Below are positions 19,722-27,782 of a stretch of 64,000 nucleotides of DNA, piece after piece. Origin of the DNA: Chthoniobacterales bacterium. Lineage in GTDB: Bacteria; Verrucomicrobiota; Verrucomicrobiia; Chthoniobacterales; JAATET01. How positions within the stretch are numbered: the stretch's first letter is position 1; the number at the start of each line of letters is the position of its first letter. The position numbers and the translations under genes were made by a program. The notes under the pieces were generated by a model, which worked only from the letters and a program-made list of their open reading frames with translations, had not been told where the DNA came from and ran no database searches. The stretch lies in contig DATCRI010000053.1 in the NCBI GenBank assembly GCA_036569045.1, forward strand, positions 1 through 64,000, read 5' to 3'.

Positions 19722-20567
19722 CTACGCGATCTCGATCACCATCGCTGTGGTGTTGTCGCGACCGGAACTCGCCACCGCGGCATTCACCAGCCGACGGGCG
19801 GGATTTTCGTCCGCGGCAACAAACCGGGGATCGCGGAGGTAATCGTCGAATTGCGAGTCGAACAGGCCGTCCACCAGCCCATCGGTGCAGAGCAGGAAGC
19901 GGTCGCCGGACTCGAAACCCACCGCGCCGAGGTGGGGATCGACGAACTGATGCCCGGCGCCGAGCGCCCGCTGGAGAGAGTGCTTGCCGGGATGATTGCG
20001 AGCCTCGCGCTCGTTGAGTTTCCCGTTCCGATACAGCCAGCCGACGTGCGTGTCGTCCGCAGAGAGCTGCCTGATGCCACCCGCCGCCGGCAGGTAGTAG
20101 ATGCGGCTGTCGCCGATGTGGGCGTGATACATCCAGCGTGGCGTGAACCAACACAGGCTGAGCGTGGCGCCCATGCCGGCGCATTCCTCGTAGCTCCCGC
20201 CCAGAAAGAGGAGCGCGCGGTGAATATCGGTAAAAAGCGCGGTGAGAACGTCGTCGAAGCCGGCGTCGATTCCCGCCGCAGCCTGCCGAAACGCGGGCGG
20301 AAGGCGGCGCGTGATCTTTTCCACACTGATACGGCTGGCGAATTCGCCGGCAAGGGCGCCGCCCATGCCATCACTGACTGCGAACACGAAATCCTCGCGC
20401 CCGGTCGAGGCCTCGCCCACACGCCCAAGGTAGCGCACCTCCTGCGCGTCGAACTGCAGACAGAGGAAGGAGTCCTCGTTATTCTTCCGCACCCTCCCCT
20501 GGTCCGTCCACCCGTGCCATTTCAGGTGGGTCGTCGGGGATGTCGGGTTGGCCAGAGGCTCGGTCAT
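19722..20567 (-). CDS. PP2C-family serine/threonine protein phosphatase
   Basis: 281 residues. The PPM motifs are present in order: GWTDQGRVRKNNEDSF (motif 1), FAVSDGMGG (motif 2, metal Asp), THVGWLYRNG, LCTDGLVDGLFD (motif 8) and RDNTTAMVIE (motif 11, metal Asp-Asn). These make a metal-dependent phosphatase like Stp/PrpC, which removes phosphate from Ser/Thr on kinase substrates. The ATG at 20567 overlaps the upstream kinase-like gene by 89 bases; there is no later plausible start because motif 1 begins near residue 18. The overlap points to tight co-expression with the kinase. Cytoplasmic. Confidence 0.88.
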   Translation of the reverse strand: MTEPLANPTSPTTHLKWHGWTDQGRVRKNNEDSFLCLQFDAQEVRYLGRVGEASTGREDFVFAVSDGMGGALAGEFASRISVEKITRRLPPAFRQAAAGIDAGFDDVLTALFTDIHRALLFLGGSYEECAGMGATLSLCWFTPRWMYHAHIGDSRIYYLPAAGGIRQLSADDTHVGWLYRNGKLNEREARNHPGKHSLQRALGAGHQFVDPHLGAVGFESGDRFLLCTDGLVDGLFDSQFDDYLRDPRFVAADENPARRLVNAAVASSGRDNTTAMVIEIA

Positions 20568-20949
20568 CGGGCAGTTCGTCGAGGATGCTGGCAAACTCGA
20601 AGTCGATCAAGCAGAAGCGCCCGTCGCGCTGGCGGTAGGTCACGTTGCGCAGCTCGGCATCCTCGTGTCGCACACCGTATTCCTCGAGTTCCGCGTAAAT
20701 TTCGCGCATGCGCCCCTCGTCCAGCCGGTCGACGCGCGACCCGCAATTCGTCGTCACGATCGACAGCGTATCGGGATTCGACTCCAGCAGGCGCGGAACG
20801 AACGGGCATTGGCGCTCCTCGAGATACCGGAGAACCTTCACCTCGGTCGCAAAGCGCTCTTCCGCCTTCGGTCCGCGGAAGGTCTTGTAGACCCGACCGT
20901 CGAAGCTGATGCGCACCGTCGCGCGGAGCGTGTCTTTGACCTGCTGCAT
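20479..20949 (-). CDS. Small protein-kinase-like phosphotransferase
   Basis: 156 residues. It retains core kinase elements: a conserved lysine in VYKTFRGPKAEERFATEVKVL (residues ~20-40), a catalytic loop HEDAELRNVTY with the H-x-D-x4-N pattern, and DFE in LIDFEFAS in place of DFG. The fold resembles the minimal RIO/KdkA/aminoglycoside-phosphotransferase-like kinases rather than a full Hanks kinase; much of the C-lobe is missing. The last ~30 residues (Asp/Pro/Glu-rich) are encoded in the 89-base overlap with the PP2C gene. Paired kinase and phosphatase genes often act on the same substrate, which is unknown here. Confidence 0.65.
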   Translation of the reverse strand: MQQVKDTLRATVRISFDGRVYKTFRGPKAEERFATEVKVLRYLEERQCPFVPRLLESNPDTLSIVTTNCGSRVDRLDEGRMREIYAELEEYGVRHEDAELRNVTYRQRDGRFCLIDFEFASILDELPDDRASGQPDIPDDPPEMARVDGPGEGAEE

Positions 20950-21076
20950 GGCGGCTTCCAGACTCGCGTCTCTCCTCCCCCGGCGCAAGCCCGGAACCCG
21001 GCCGGACTTCCCCCCCTCTCCATTTCTGATGCCAGCCCCTTGCGATGGGATTTTGAGACCATCAGGAGGAGGCAAA

Positions 21077-21092
21077 TGGCATCGATCCTGCT
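21077..21092 (+). promoter_or_regulatory. Candidate sigma54 (-24/-12) promoter of glnII
   Basis: TGGCATCGATCCTGCT fits the sigma54 consensus TGGCAY-N5-TTGCW with one mismatch in the -12 element, and has the exact GG-N10-GC spacing. It lies 115 bases upstream of the glutamine synthetase ATG on the coding strand, where nitrogen-controlled promoters are expected. Confidence 0.5.
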
Positions 21093-21207
21093 ACACATTT
21101 CAGCTCCTGTCTTTTCGCTCCAAAAGCGGCTTTTCAGGAGATCGAACAACAAAACCCCGGGCGATTCACCATTGCCCGTATAAAAATCGACACCGCAACC
21201 CACCAAT

Positions 21208-22227
21208 ATGGCGAAGTATAAACTGGAATACATTTGGCTCGACGGCTATGAGCCCGTCGCGAACCTCCGCGGCAAGACCCTCGTGAAGGATTTCGACAGC
21301 TTCCCGGGACTTGATGACGTCCCGAAATGGGGCTTCGACGGCAGCTCCACCCGGCAGGCCGAGGGCCACAGCTCGGACTGCGTGCTCCAACCCGTCGGCG
21401 TCTATCCCGACACGACCAAGGAAAACGGCGCGATCGTTCTTTGCGAAGTCATGCACGCCGACGGCACGCCGCATTCCACGAATGCCCGCGCGACCATTCT
21501 CGACGATCCCGGCACCTGGTTCGGCTTCGAGCAGGAATACTTCCTCTACAAGGACGGCGCACCCCTCGGTTTCCCGAAGGGCGGCTTCCCGGCTGAAGGT
21601 CAGGGCCGTTACTACTGCGGTGTCGGCTACGGCACCCAGGGCGACATTGCCCGCGAAATCGTCGACACCCACCTCGACCTCTGCCTCGACGCCGGCATCA
21701 ATCACGAAGGCATCAACGCCGAAGTGGCGAAGGGCCAGTGGGAATTCCAGATCTTCGGCAAGGGCTCCAAGAAAGCCGCCGACGAAGTCTGGGTCGCCCG
21801 TTACCTCCTCCAGCGCCTCTGCGAAGCCTACGGCGTGGACGTGGAATACCATTGCAAGCCGCTCGGCGACACCGACTGGAACGGCTCGGGCATGCACTCG
21901 AACTTCTCCACGGAATACATGCGCACCACCGGCGGTGAGAAATACTTCCTCGCCCTCATGGACGCGTTCGACAAATACAAGAACGAGCACATCGCCGTGT
22001 ATGGCCCGGACAATCACATGCGTCTGACCGGTCTCCACGAGACCCAGTCGATCGACAAGTTCAACTGGGGCGTTGCGAACCGCGGTGCTTCCATCCGCGT
22101 GCCGAACAGCTTCATTCCGAACGGCTACAAGGGCTACCTCGAGGATCGCCGTCCGAACTCGCAGGGTGACCCCTACAAGATCGCCAGCCGCATTCTGCAG
22201 ACGATCGCCACGGTTCCCACGGAATAA
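21208..22227 (+). CDS. glnII: Glutamine synthetase type II (GSII, eukaryotic type)
   Basis: 339 residues, typical of the short GSII family (octamers/decamers) and not of the ~470-residue GSI. Signatures include the N-terminal YIWLDGYEPVANLRGKT, GFDGSSTRQAEG, FGFEQEYFLY (metal Glu), GQWEFQIFG, NGSGMHSNFSTEYMR and the C-terminal NRGASIRVPN plus YLEDRRPNSQGDPY. It condenses ammonia and glutamate at the expense of ATP. GSII lacks the adenylylation tyrosine region of GSI, so control is probably transcriptional. A sigma54-like site lies 115 bases upstream and a strong terminator follows, making this a single-gene unit. Confidence 0.95.
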   Translation: MAKYKLEYIWLDGYEPVANLRGKTLVKDFDSFPGLDDVPKWGFDGSSTRQAEGHSSDCVLQPVGVYPDTTKENGAIVLCEVMHADGTPHSTNARATILDDPGTWFGFEQEYFLYKDGAPLGFPKGGFPAEGQGRYYCGVGYGTQGDIAREIVDTHLDLCLDAGINHEGINAEVAKGQWEFQIFGKGSKKAADEVWVARYLLQRLCEAYGVDVEYHCKPLGDTDWNGSGMHSNFSTEYMRTTGGEKYFLALMDAFDKYKNEHIAVYGPDNHMRLTGLHETQSIDKFNWGVANRGASIRVPNSFIPNGYKGYLEDRRPNSQGDPYKIASRILQTIATVPTE

Positions 22228-22280
22228 TCCGTCGCGAACCCGGAAGACTCTATCGGGATAAGGGAGAGATTCCGAAAGCG

Positions 22281-22314
22281 AACGCCGCCTCGAGCAACCG
22301 AGGCGGCGTTTTTG
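22281..22314 (+). terminator. Intrinsic terminator of glnII
   Basis: AACGCCGCCTCG pairs perfectly with CGAGGCGGCGTT around a 6-base loop, followed by TTT. It is 53 bases after the glnII stop. Confidence 0.85.
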
Positions 22315-22374
22315 CGTTTCCGCTTGGGCGGACTTGCCGATCCGTCGCCACCGTTTCGACAAATTGCCCCGGCC

Positions 22375-23400
22375 TTAATCCTCGCCCGCCTCGACCTCGA
22401 AAAACGCCGGCAACGGAGCGATCGGCCCGGCCCCCAGCGTCCGCACGTAGTCGAACATTCCCGGCGCCGTTTCCTTCCCCGTCGCGTAGGCCTGGAGGAT
22501 CATTTCCAGCCGCGCATCGAGGTTGTCGATGTAGTGCAGGGCGATCGCCTCAGGCGTTTTCGGAAGCACCGGCGAGCCGAACTCCAGCGCCCCATGGTGC
22601 GAAAGAATCAGGTGGATGAGATGCAAACGAACATCATCCGACGCGGGCACGAGGCCTTCCCAGTCCTTCTTCGGCAGGTCGCGCCAGAGCGTGTTCACGA
22701 CCTCCACGCCGATGTTGATATGCCCCATCAATTCCCCCCGCAGATCCGCGCGAATCGCAAAACCCTCCTCGGGCGGACACGTCTCCCAGAGCTTGCCGCA
22801 GTCGTGAAACAGCACCCCGGCCGCGAGCAGATCACGATTAAGCGTGCTGTAGACATCGCATAGCGCCATCGCGGCCCGCATCATCTGCGCGGTGTGCTGG
22901 ACGAGGCCGCCGCGCCGGGCGTGGTGGTTCACGCGAGCCGCCGCCGCGCGCCGAAAGCGTGCACCGGCCGTTTCCAGAAAATGTCCGGCCAGGCCGCGCA
23001 GCCGGGGGTCCCTCACCGCGGCCACCGTGCGCTCGATGAACGCAAAATCCTCGTCGACCTTCGCGCGCTCGGCCTCGGAGCCCTCGAAAAGCGTGGCCCG
23101 CTCCTCCGGCATCAGGCGCCGCAATTCCCAGCGGCGCGCGTCGAGACCAAAGCCGCCATTCACGTAGAACTCTCCTTCGACGGCGACGCAGTCCGCGTCG
23201 TCGAGTTCCTCGCACACGCGCACGTTCGGCGAATCGCTCCACACGCGCAGCGTGAGGCTGTCGCTCGCATCGCGCAGTCGCAACTCCCAGAAGGGCTTTC
23301 CGTTCGAGCCCTCCTTGCGCGTGCATTGCTCGACCTGCGCGTGCAGCTCGGCATACATTGCCTTGTCCTTCGCCGCCCCGCGCACTGCGGAAATTGTCAT
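22375..23400 (-). CDS. OB-fold plus HD-domain protein, YhaM-like 3'-5' exoribonuclease
   Basis: 341 residues. The first ~110 residues form an OB-like nucleic-acid-binding part (KPFWELRLRDASDSLTLRVWSD). The HD domain follows, with VNHHARRGGLVQHTAQMM, the metal pair in GVLFHDCGKLWE, and LILSHHG further on. This order matches the YhaM/CBF1 family of manganese-dependent 3'-5' exonucleases acting on RNA and single-stranded DNA. ATGs at 23400 and 23412 are both possible. It lies 43 bases after the ccoP stop on the same strand and may be read through from the oxidase operon. Nuclease activity is inferred from the family. Confidence 0.75.
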   Translation of the reverse strand: MTISAVRGAAKDKAMYAELHAQVEQCTRKEGSNGKPFWELRLRDASDSLTLRVWSDSPNVRVCEELDDADCVAVEGEFYVNGGFGLDARRWELRRLMPEERATLFEGSEAERAKVDEDFAFIERTVAAVRDPRLRGLAGHFLETAGARFRRAAAARVNHHARRGGLVQHTAQMMRAAMALCDVYSTLNRDLLAAGVLFHDCGKLWETCPPEEGFAIRADLRGELMGHINIGVEVVNTLWRDLPKKDWEGLVPASDDVRLHLIHLILSHHGALEFGSPVLPKTPEAIALHYIDNLDARLEMILQAYATGKETAPGMFDYVRTLGAGPIAPLPAFFEVEAGED

Positions 23401-23443
23401 CGCGCCAGCCATCCCCCTACATGCCCACCAGGGCCGCCGGCGG

Positions 23444-24187
23444 TCAATGCTCTTGCCCGGCCGGCGATGCGATTGACGGGATGCCAAGCTTCGCATCTTT
23501 CGCCGGCGGTGGCGCGATCTCGCGCGGAAGCCCCTTGAGCTCGCGCTGCGTCCACGGCGTGAAGCGGGTGGCGGATTGCTCGCGGAGACGTTTGACGTAG
23601 TCCGGCGAAATCGGCGGGGCAGAGTTGCCCCACGATGTGCGGAGATAATTCAGCACCGCGGCGAGATCCTCGTCGCGCAGAATTTTCCATGGGGGCATCG
23701 CGCCGTTGTAAACCTGCCCCCGCACGGTCAGTGCGCCTTCCACACCGTGCAGGAGGATGTTCACGAGATGATTGTCGCCACGCCATTCCTGCGCGAGCAC
23801 CCATTCGCTCCCCGCAAGCGGCGGATACTGGCGCATGATCCCCTGACCATCAGCCTGATGGCACACGGCACAATTCCGCACGAACACGCGCTGCCCGAGC
23901 GTTGCGGGATCAGCCGGCTTGCGCGCAGCGAGGGTCTTCGAGGGATTGAAGACGTCGGCGCGGAAGCCCCCGGCGTTGTTCGCCAGGTAAAGTCCGCACC
24001 AGAAAACAAGCATCATGATGAGCGTGACGAACCACAGCGGCACGCCTTCGCGACCTTCGCGGGGCTCGTGTTGCTCGCGAAGGATCGATCCGTGCACCCG
24101 GACGAGATCGATCTCTCCTTCGGCCGGAGGGATCGGCGGCTCGACGAATTTCTCGTCGTCGGATCTTGCGGGATCGGGCGGACTCAT
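23444..24187 (-). CDS. ccoP: cbb3 cytochrome c oxidase subunit III (mono-haem CcoP-like)
   Basis: 247 residues. A short N-terminal part and one membrane helix (LWFVTLIMMLVFWCGLYLA) are followed by a cytochrome c domain with the haem motif CAVCHQ and an axial methionine candidate in YNGAMPPWK. Canonical CcoP has two such haem motifs; only one is present here. It is the last gene of the cluster, its ATG overlapping the ccoO stop as ATGA. The long open frame that continues upstream to 24592 shadows ccoO. It receives electrons from periplasmic or quinol donors for the CcoN catalytic subunit. Confidence 0.82.
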   Translation of the reverse strand: MSPPDPARSDDEKFVEPPIPPAEGEIDLVRVHGSILREQHEPREGREGVPLWFVTLIMMLVFWCGLYLANNAGGFRADVFNPSKTLAARKPADPATLGQRVFVRNCAVCHQADGQGIMRQYPPLAGSEWVLAQEWRGDNHLVNILLHGVEGALTVRGQVYNGAMPPWKILRDEDLAAVLNYLRTSWGNSAPPISPDYVKRLREQSATRFTPWTQRELKGLPREIAPPPAKDAKLGIPSIASPAGQEH

Positions 24188-24819
24188 GGCGCGGAAGATG
24201 GCGGCGGTGACGCCACCTCGGGCAGAGGATCCTCCCGCCGGAGCGAGAGCAGATACGCCACGAGATCCCTCGCCTCCTGCGTGGGAAGAATTTCGTAGCC
24301 CTTGCGCGGCGGGTGCGGGCCGCGCACGACAAGCGCCTCGGGATTCGGGCTCGCTCCGATCGGCCGCTCGACGAAAAGAAAGCGGAACGACGGCATGATC
24401 GACCCCGGCGACACGGTGCGAGGCTCGTAAAGATGCGCGTAGTGCCAGCGCACGTCGGTCTGGCGCACGCCGATGTTTGCGAGGTCCGGCCCGGTGCGCA
24501 TTGTGCCGAGGAACGACGGGCGTTCCTGCAGATAATCCCGCGCGACCGTCTGCCGCGTGCCGAGGCCTTTCTCGATGTCGGTCGAAAGCCACGCCGGCCG
24601 CACCTGCTGGCTGTGACAGTAGATGCAGCCGTTTTCGGCATAGACGCGCGATCCCGCCATGGCGCTCCCCGTCAATGGCGCCGGCACGAGTTCACCGGTC
24701 GCCGCGGACCGCTCCGGTTTCAGGTTCCCGAGCTGGAGAAACGGATACGCCACCAGCCCCAGCCAGGACGTCGCGAAGACGGCAAGAATTCCCACGAAGA
24801 GGATCGGCAACCTGTTCAT
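24184..24819 (-). CDS. ccoO: cbb3 cytochrome c oxidase subunit II (CcoO)
   Basis: 211 residues. An N-terminal anchor helix (LPILFVGILAVFATSWLGLV) precedes one haem c site, CIYCHSQQVRP, in the spacing typical of CcoO, with the further family motif GPDLANIGVR and the methionine ligand region PGSIMPSF. It passes electrons from CcoP to CcoN. Coupled by ATGA to ccoN upstream and to ccoP downstream. Confidence 0.92.
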   Translation of the reverse strand: MNRLPILFVGILAVFATSWLGLVAYPFLQLGNLKPERSAATGELVPAPLTGSAMAGSRVYAENGCIYCHSQQVRPAWLSTDIEKGLGTRQTVARDYLQERPSFLGTMRTGPDLANIGVRQTDVRWHYAHLYEPRTVSPGSIMPSFRFLFVERPIGASPNPEALVVRGPHPPRKGYEILPTQEARDLVAYLLSLRREDPLPEVASPPPSSAP

Positions 24820-26306
24820 ACCTCCGGCACCTCGCCTCCTCCGGGTGGCGGCGAACGACGCTCCCGCTTTCTCTCATAAGCCGATCCCACCTCCGCCAGC
24901 AACGTCGCGCCTTCCCGCTCTCCGCCGCGCCGCAGCAACATCTGCACGAACAAAATCGCGAAAACGAAATGCGCCGCTGCCAGCAGGATGCCCGAGAGCG
25001 CCCGCACGAACCGAAACGGCGCGACGACCTGGACCGACGTCAGGAAGGCGACCTGCGGGTCGTTGAGTTCGAGTCCCTGAAAAAATCCTCCGAGCGTGAG
25101 CGAGGCAAACATCAGGCCGATGCCCCCCGCCGCGAGCCAGAAATGCCAGCGGATCATTCGCGCCGAGGGCCATTCCCAGCCAACAAGCCGGGGCACGATG
25201 TAATACATCGCGCCGAACATCGTCATCGTGAAAAAGCCATACAGGCCGAGGTGGGCATGCCCGATCGTGTAGTCCGTGAAATGCGTGAGATTGTTCAGCG
25301 ACGGGATCGCCATCAGGCTGCCCTGCAGGCTCACCGCCGTATAAGTCACCGCACCAAAGACCGTGAACCGCAGCGTCGGACTCCACCGCAGCGCGTCAAA
25401 ATGCCCGCGCATCGTCAGGTGGTGATTGATCGCCACCGCGATGACGGGAACGAACATCATCACGCTCGCCACAACGCTCGCGCTCACCATCCACGCCGGG
25501 AACGGCCCGCCGATGAGGTGATGCATTCCATTCCAGCTGTAGAAAAGCGCCAGTGACCAGAAGCCGAGGATCGACAGATAGTAGCTGTGCACCGGCCGCC
25601 CCAGCACCTTGGGGATCATGTAATACGCGCTCGCCAGACCGATCGGCGTGAACCACAGCCCGAGGATGTTGTGCCCATACCACCAGTTCACCGCACCGAC
25701 CACCGAGCCCTGCACCGGCTGCCAGATCAGCAGAATGTTCGCCGTCGCATAGAGCCATGGGAACCACAGGAACGCCGCCAGCAGATACCATTGCGAGACA
25801 TACACATGCCCCGGCCGACGAAAGTGGAACATCACCACGCCCCACACGCCGATGCACGCGTAGGCCATGAAAAGAATCGGCGTCGCCCAGCCGGGAAACT
25901 CCAGCCATTCGATCGATCGGCTCTGCCCTGCCAGAATTCCCGCCGTTCCCGCGGCCACGCCGACGTTCCACGCCACGCCGGCCGCGATCAGCAGTCCGCG
26001 ATGCCGCAGCGCCACCCGACAAAGCCGCGCCATCAGCCAGATGCCCACGCCGATGCCCACGGCCGAGGCCCAGCCGTAGATCACGATGTTCAGGTGCGCC
26101 GGTCGCACGCGGCCGAAGGTCAGCCAGTCCGCCGAATCCAGCAGCCCGGGGAAGACCATTTTCCAAGCCGCGAGCACGCCCAGCAGCGAGCCAGCGAGCA
26201 GCCATGCCACGCCGGACGCGAAGAAAAACAACACCGGCCCGCGCAGCGAACGGTCGATCTCCGCTCGCTCGATCTGGCTGGCGGTGTCCGGAGGATCGTT
26301 GCTCAA
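24816..26306 (-). CDS. ccoN: cbb3 cytochrome c oxidase catalytic subunit I (CcoN)
   Basis: 496 residues with about 12 membrane helices. Haem and copper ligands can be read: RPAHLN (low-spin haem His), NWWYGHN (CuB His with the Tyr nearby), AINHHLTMRG (two CuB His) and IGHAHLG (haem ligands). It reduces oxygen at the high-affinity binuclear centre of the C-family haem-copper oxidases. The apparent start is TTG (MSNDPPDTAS), overlapping the ccoS stop as TTGA; no ATG exists before the first helix. Second-to-last acidic and Arg-rich residues end in the overlap with ccoO. Confidence 0.93.
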   Translation of the reverse strand: MSNDPPDTASQIERAEIDRSLRGPVLFFFASGVAWLLAGSLLGVLAAWKMVFPGLLDSADWLTFGRVRPAHLNIVIYGWASAVGIGVGIWLMARLCRVALRHRGLLIAAGVAWNVGVAAGTAGILAGQSRSIEWLEFPGWATPILFMAYACIGVWGVVMFHFRRPGHVYVSQWYLLAAFLWFPWLYATANILLIWQPVQGSVVGAVNWWYGHNILGLWFTPIGLASAYYMIPKVLGRPVHSYYLSILGFWSLALFYSWNGMHHLIGGPFPAWMVSASVVASVMMFVPVIAVAINHHLTMRGHFDALRWSPTLRFTVFGAVTYTAVSLQGSLMAIPSLNNLTHFTDYTIGHAHLGLYGFFTMTMFGAMYYIVPRLVGWEWPSARMIRWHFWLAAGGIGLMFASLTLGGFFQGLELNDPQVAFLTSVQVVAPFRFVRALSGILLAAAHFVFAILFVQMLLRRGGEREGATLLAEVGSAYERKRERRSPPPGGGEVPEV

Positions 26307-26524
26307 AGCCGCCCTCCCGGAAGCTCCTCGCCCGCGTCGTGACCTCCGCGCGCCGCTTCCGCCGCCGCGTCGTATTCCGCGAGTTCCTCGGCGTCAAAGA
26401 TCACCCGCGCCGCGGACTCCAGATCCTCGAACTGTCCGTCACGAGCCGCCCACGAGCAGGCCAGCACCGCGCTGCCGCCCAGCAGCCCGAGCCCGAGAAT
26501 CAGGAGGATCACGCCCGCTTCCAT
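26303..26524 (-). CDS. ccoS: cbb3 oxidase maturation protein CcoS
   Basis: 73 residues. One membrane helix (MEAGVILLILGLGLLGGSAV) is followed by CSWAARDGQFEDLESAARVI, closely matching the CcoS pattern W-A-x-R-x-G-Q-F-D-D-L. CcoS is needed for cofactor insertion into CcoN. Its ATG overlaps the stop of the upstream 49-residue ORF (TGATG) and its stop overlaps the ccoN start (TTGA). Confidence 0.85.
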   Translation of the reverse strand: MEAGVILLILGLGLLGGSAVLACSWAARDGQFEDLESAARVIFDAEELAEYDAAAEAARGGHDAGEELPGGRL

Positions 26525-26673
26525 CAGAATCTCCCGGCACCGAGCCAGCGCAGTCCGCACGTTACGGCAAAAAAAAGTCCCATCATCCCCAGTGCGAGCA
26601 GGAATGCCCCCGCCCGCTTCGAGGCGGACATGGGTGCAGAACTCGCGCGAGCGGATTCACGGCTGAGGGACAT
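26524..26673 (-). CDS. 49-residue single-helix membrane protein upstream of ccoS
   Basis: The ORF begins MSLSRESARASSAPMSASKR, a Ser/Ala/Arg-rich cytoplasmic segment, and then has one hydrophobic helix (AGAFLLALGMMGLFFAVTCG) and a short basic tail. It ends in a TGATG overlap with ccoS, as expected for coupled translation within the oxidase operon. Size and single helix recall CcoQ, which is otherwise missing here, but CcoQ normally lies between ccoO and ccoP and I see no clear sequence match. An internal ATG (MSASK) could also be the start. Confidence 0.55.
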   Translation of the reverse strand: MSLSRESARASSAPMSASKRAGAFLLALGMMGLFFAVTCGLRWLGAGRF

Positions 26674-26749
26674 CGCCGACCACCATGCCGCCAAAATGCG
26701 CGTCCGACAACCCGCCGATTGATGTCGCGGCTGGCCGGTCCGGTTTCCC

Positions 26750-27160
26750 CTAAAAGGAGGAACGCGAGCGGTGGCGCGGACTCTGCAACTTCGGCAGTCT
26801 CAGAGTCCCGAGGGCATTGAGCGCCTGCCCGGTCAGAACCACGAGGCCGCTCCGGATCGTCACCGCCCACTGCCAGGGGGCCGGCGTCTTCAGCTTCTGC
26901 GCATCGTAGAACGACCGGCTCTCATCGCGCAGATCGCGCAACTTGATCGCCTTCGCTGCGGTATCCGGCTCGGCCGCGAGCAGAATCGCCTCGTAGATTT
27001 TCCTTTGCCGCAGCGCCACACCATCGTTTTCGCGCTGAGCCTGAAGATCCGCCACGATCGAAGGAGCTCCCCCGAAAAGGCCGATCATCAGCCCCGCCGT
27101 GCCGAGCAGGATCAGTTTGGCAGCCAGCCGCTCCAGACGGATCTTCCGGAAAATCCTCAT
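26750..27160 (-). CDS. Conserved-looking small membrane protein, function unknown
   Basis: 136 residues. One clear membrane helix (KLILLGTAGLMIGLFGGAP, residues ~15-33) and a second weaker hydrophobic segment (SGLVVLTGQALNALGTL) flank an Ala/Leu/Arg-rich helical middle with coiled-coil character (QRENDGVALRQRKIYEAILL). The C-terminus is Arg/Ser-rich. No family is recognised. It is 77 bases upstream of the small ORF before ccoS, on the same strand, and could be the first gene of that transcript. Confidence 0.55.
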   Translation of the reverse strand: MRIFRKIRLERLAAKLILLGTAGLMIGLFGGAPSIVADLQAQRENDGVALRQRKIYEAILLAAEPDTAAKAIKLRDLRDESRSFYDAQKLKTPAPWQWAVTIRSGLVVLTGQALNALGTLRLPKLQSPRHRSRSSF

Positions 27161-27229
27161 TTCAAAACCCTAACTGTTTACGCCCCGTATCGACAAGACT
27201 CCATCCGCATGCCGATGCGGGACCAACGA

Positions 27230-27637
27230 TCAATGATCGTCGACTTTCTTACCCTTCCCCTGCTTCTTTTTCGCAGGCGGAGGATTCGGCACTTTCACAG
27301 CGGCGTGGGGCGAGGAGCTTTGCGCCCGGTGCTCGGAGGCGTTGCCCCGGGATCGATTCCGCGTTTTCTCGCGAGAGCGATTCACGTTCGTGACATTCAC
27401 CGTGTTCACGTTCGTTTCGTTCACCGTTGTCCGGTTCACGTTACGCTCTTGGATATCTTCATGCCGCGAGTCATAGCGGTCGCTATCGTCGCGATCGCGG
27501 TAGCCGCCGTCGACATAGACGGGCCCCTCCTCCACATACCCGGGGCCTCCGCCATATCCCCCAGGCACCACCGTCGTTTCACATCCCGAAAGAAGCAGCC
27601 CCGCACCCAGCACGCCCGCAGAAAGAATCTTGTTCAT
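27230..27637 (-). CDS. Lipoprotein with Asn/Val repeat, function unknown
   Basis: 135 residues. A lipoprotein signal (MNKILSAGVLGAGLLLSGCE) has its lipobox cysteine at about residue 19. A Gly/Tyr-rich stretch and an Asp/Arg-rich stretch follow. A low-complexity segment repeats NVN/NVT (NVNRTTVNETNVN, then TVNVTNVNRSRE) and the end is Lys/Pro-rich. Similar tails occur on surface-exposed or peptidoglycan-associated lipoproteins, but no function can be given. The frame continues upstream to 27796 without a signal, so the ATG at 27637 is preferred. Confidence 0.65.
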   Translation of the reverse strand: MNKILSAGVLGAGLLLSGCETTVVPGGYGGGPGYVEEGPVYVDGGYRDRDDSDRYDSRHEDIQERNVNRTTVNETNVNTVNVTNVNRSREKTRNRSRGNASEHRAQSSSPHAAVKVPNPPPAKKKQGKGKKVDDH

Positions 27638-27782
27638 ATCCGAGAAACGCGTGTTTGTCCCCACCCTGATGTCAGGACAACCCCTGACCCTCGGTCCGCG
27701 CCCAGACAGCGCCTTCGCGAATTTTGCGTTTCTGGAAAAAAACACCCACGTGTCAGATTGCCGCGACGCGAACACCAGCGTC

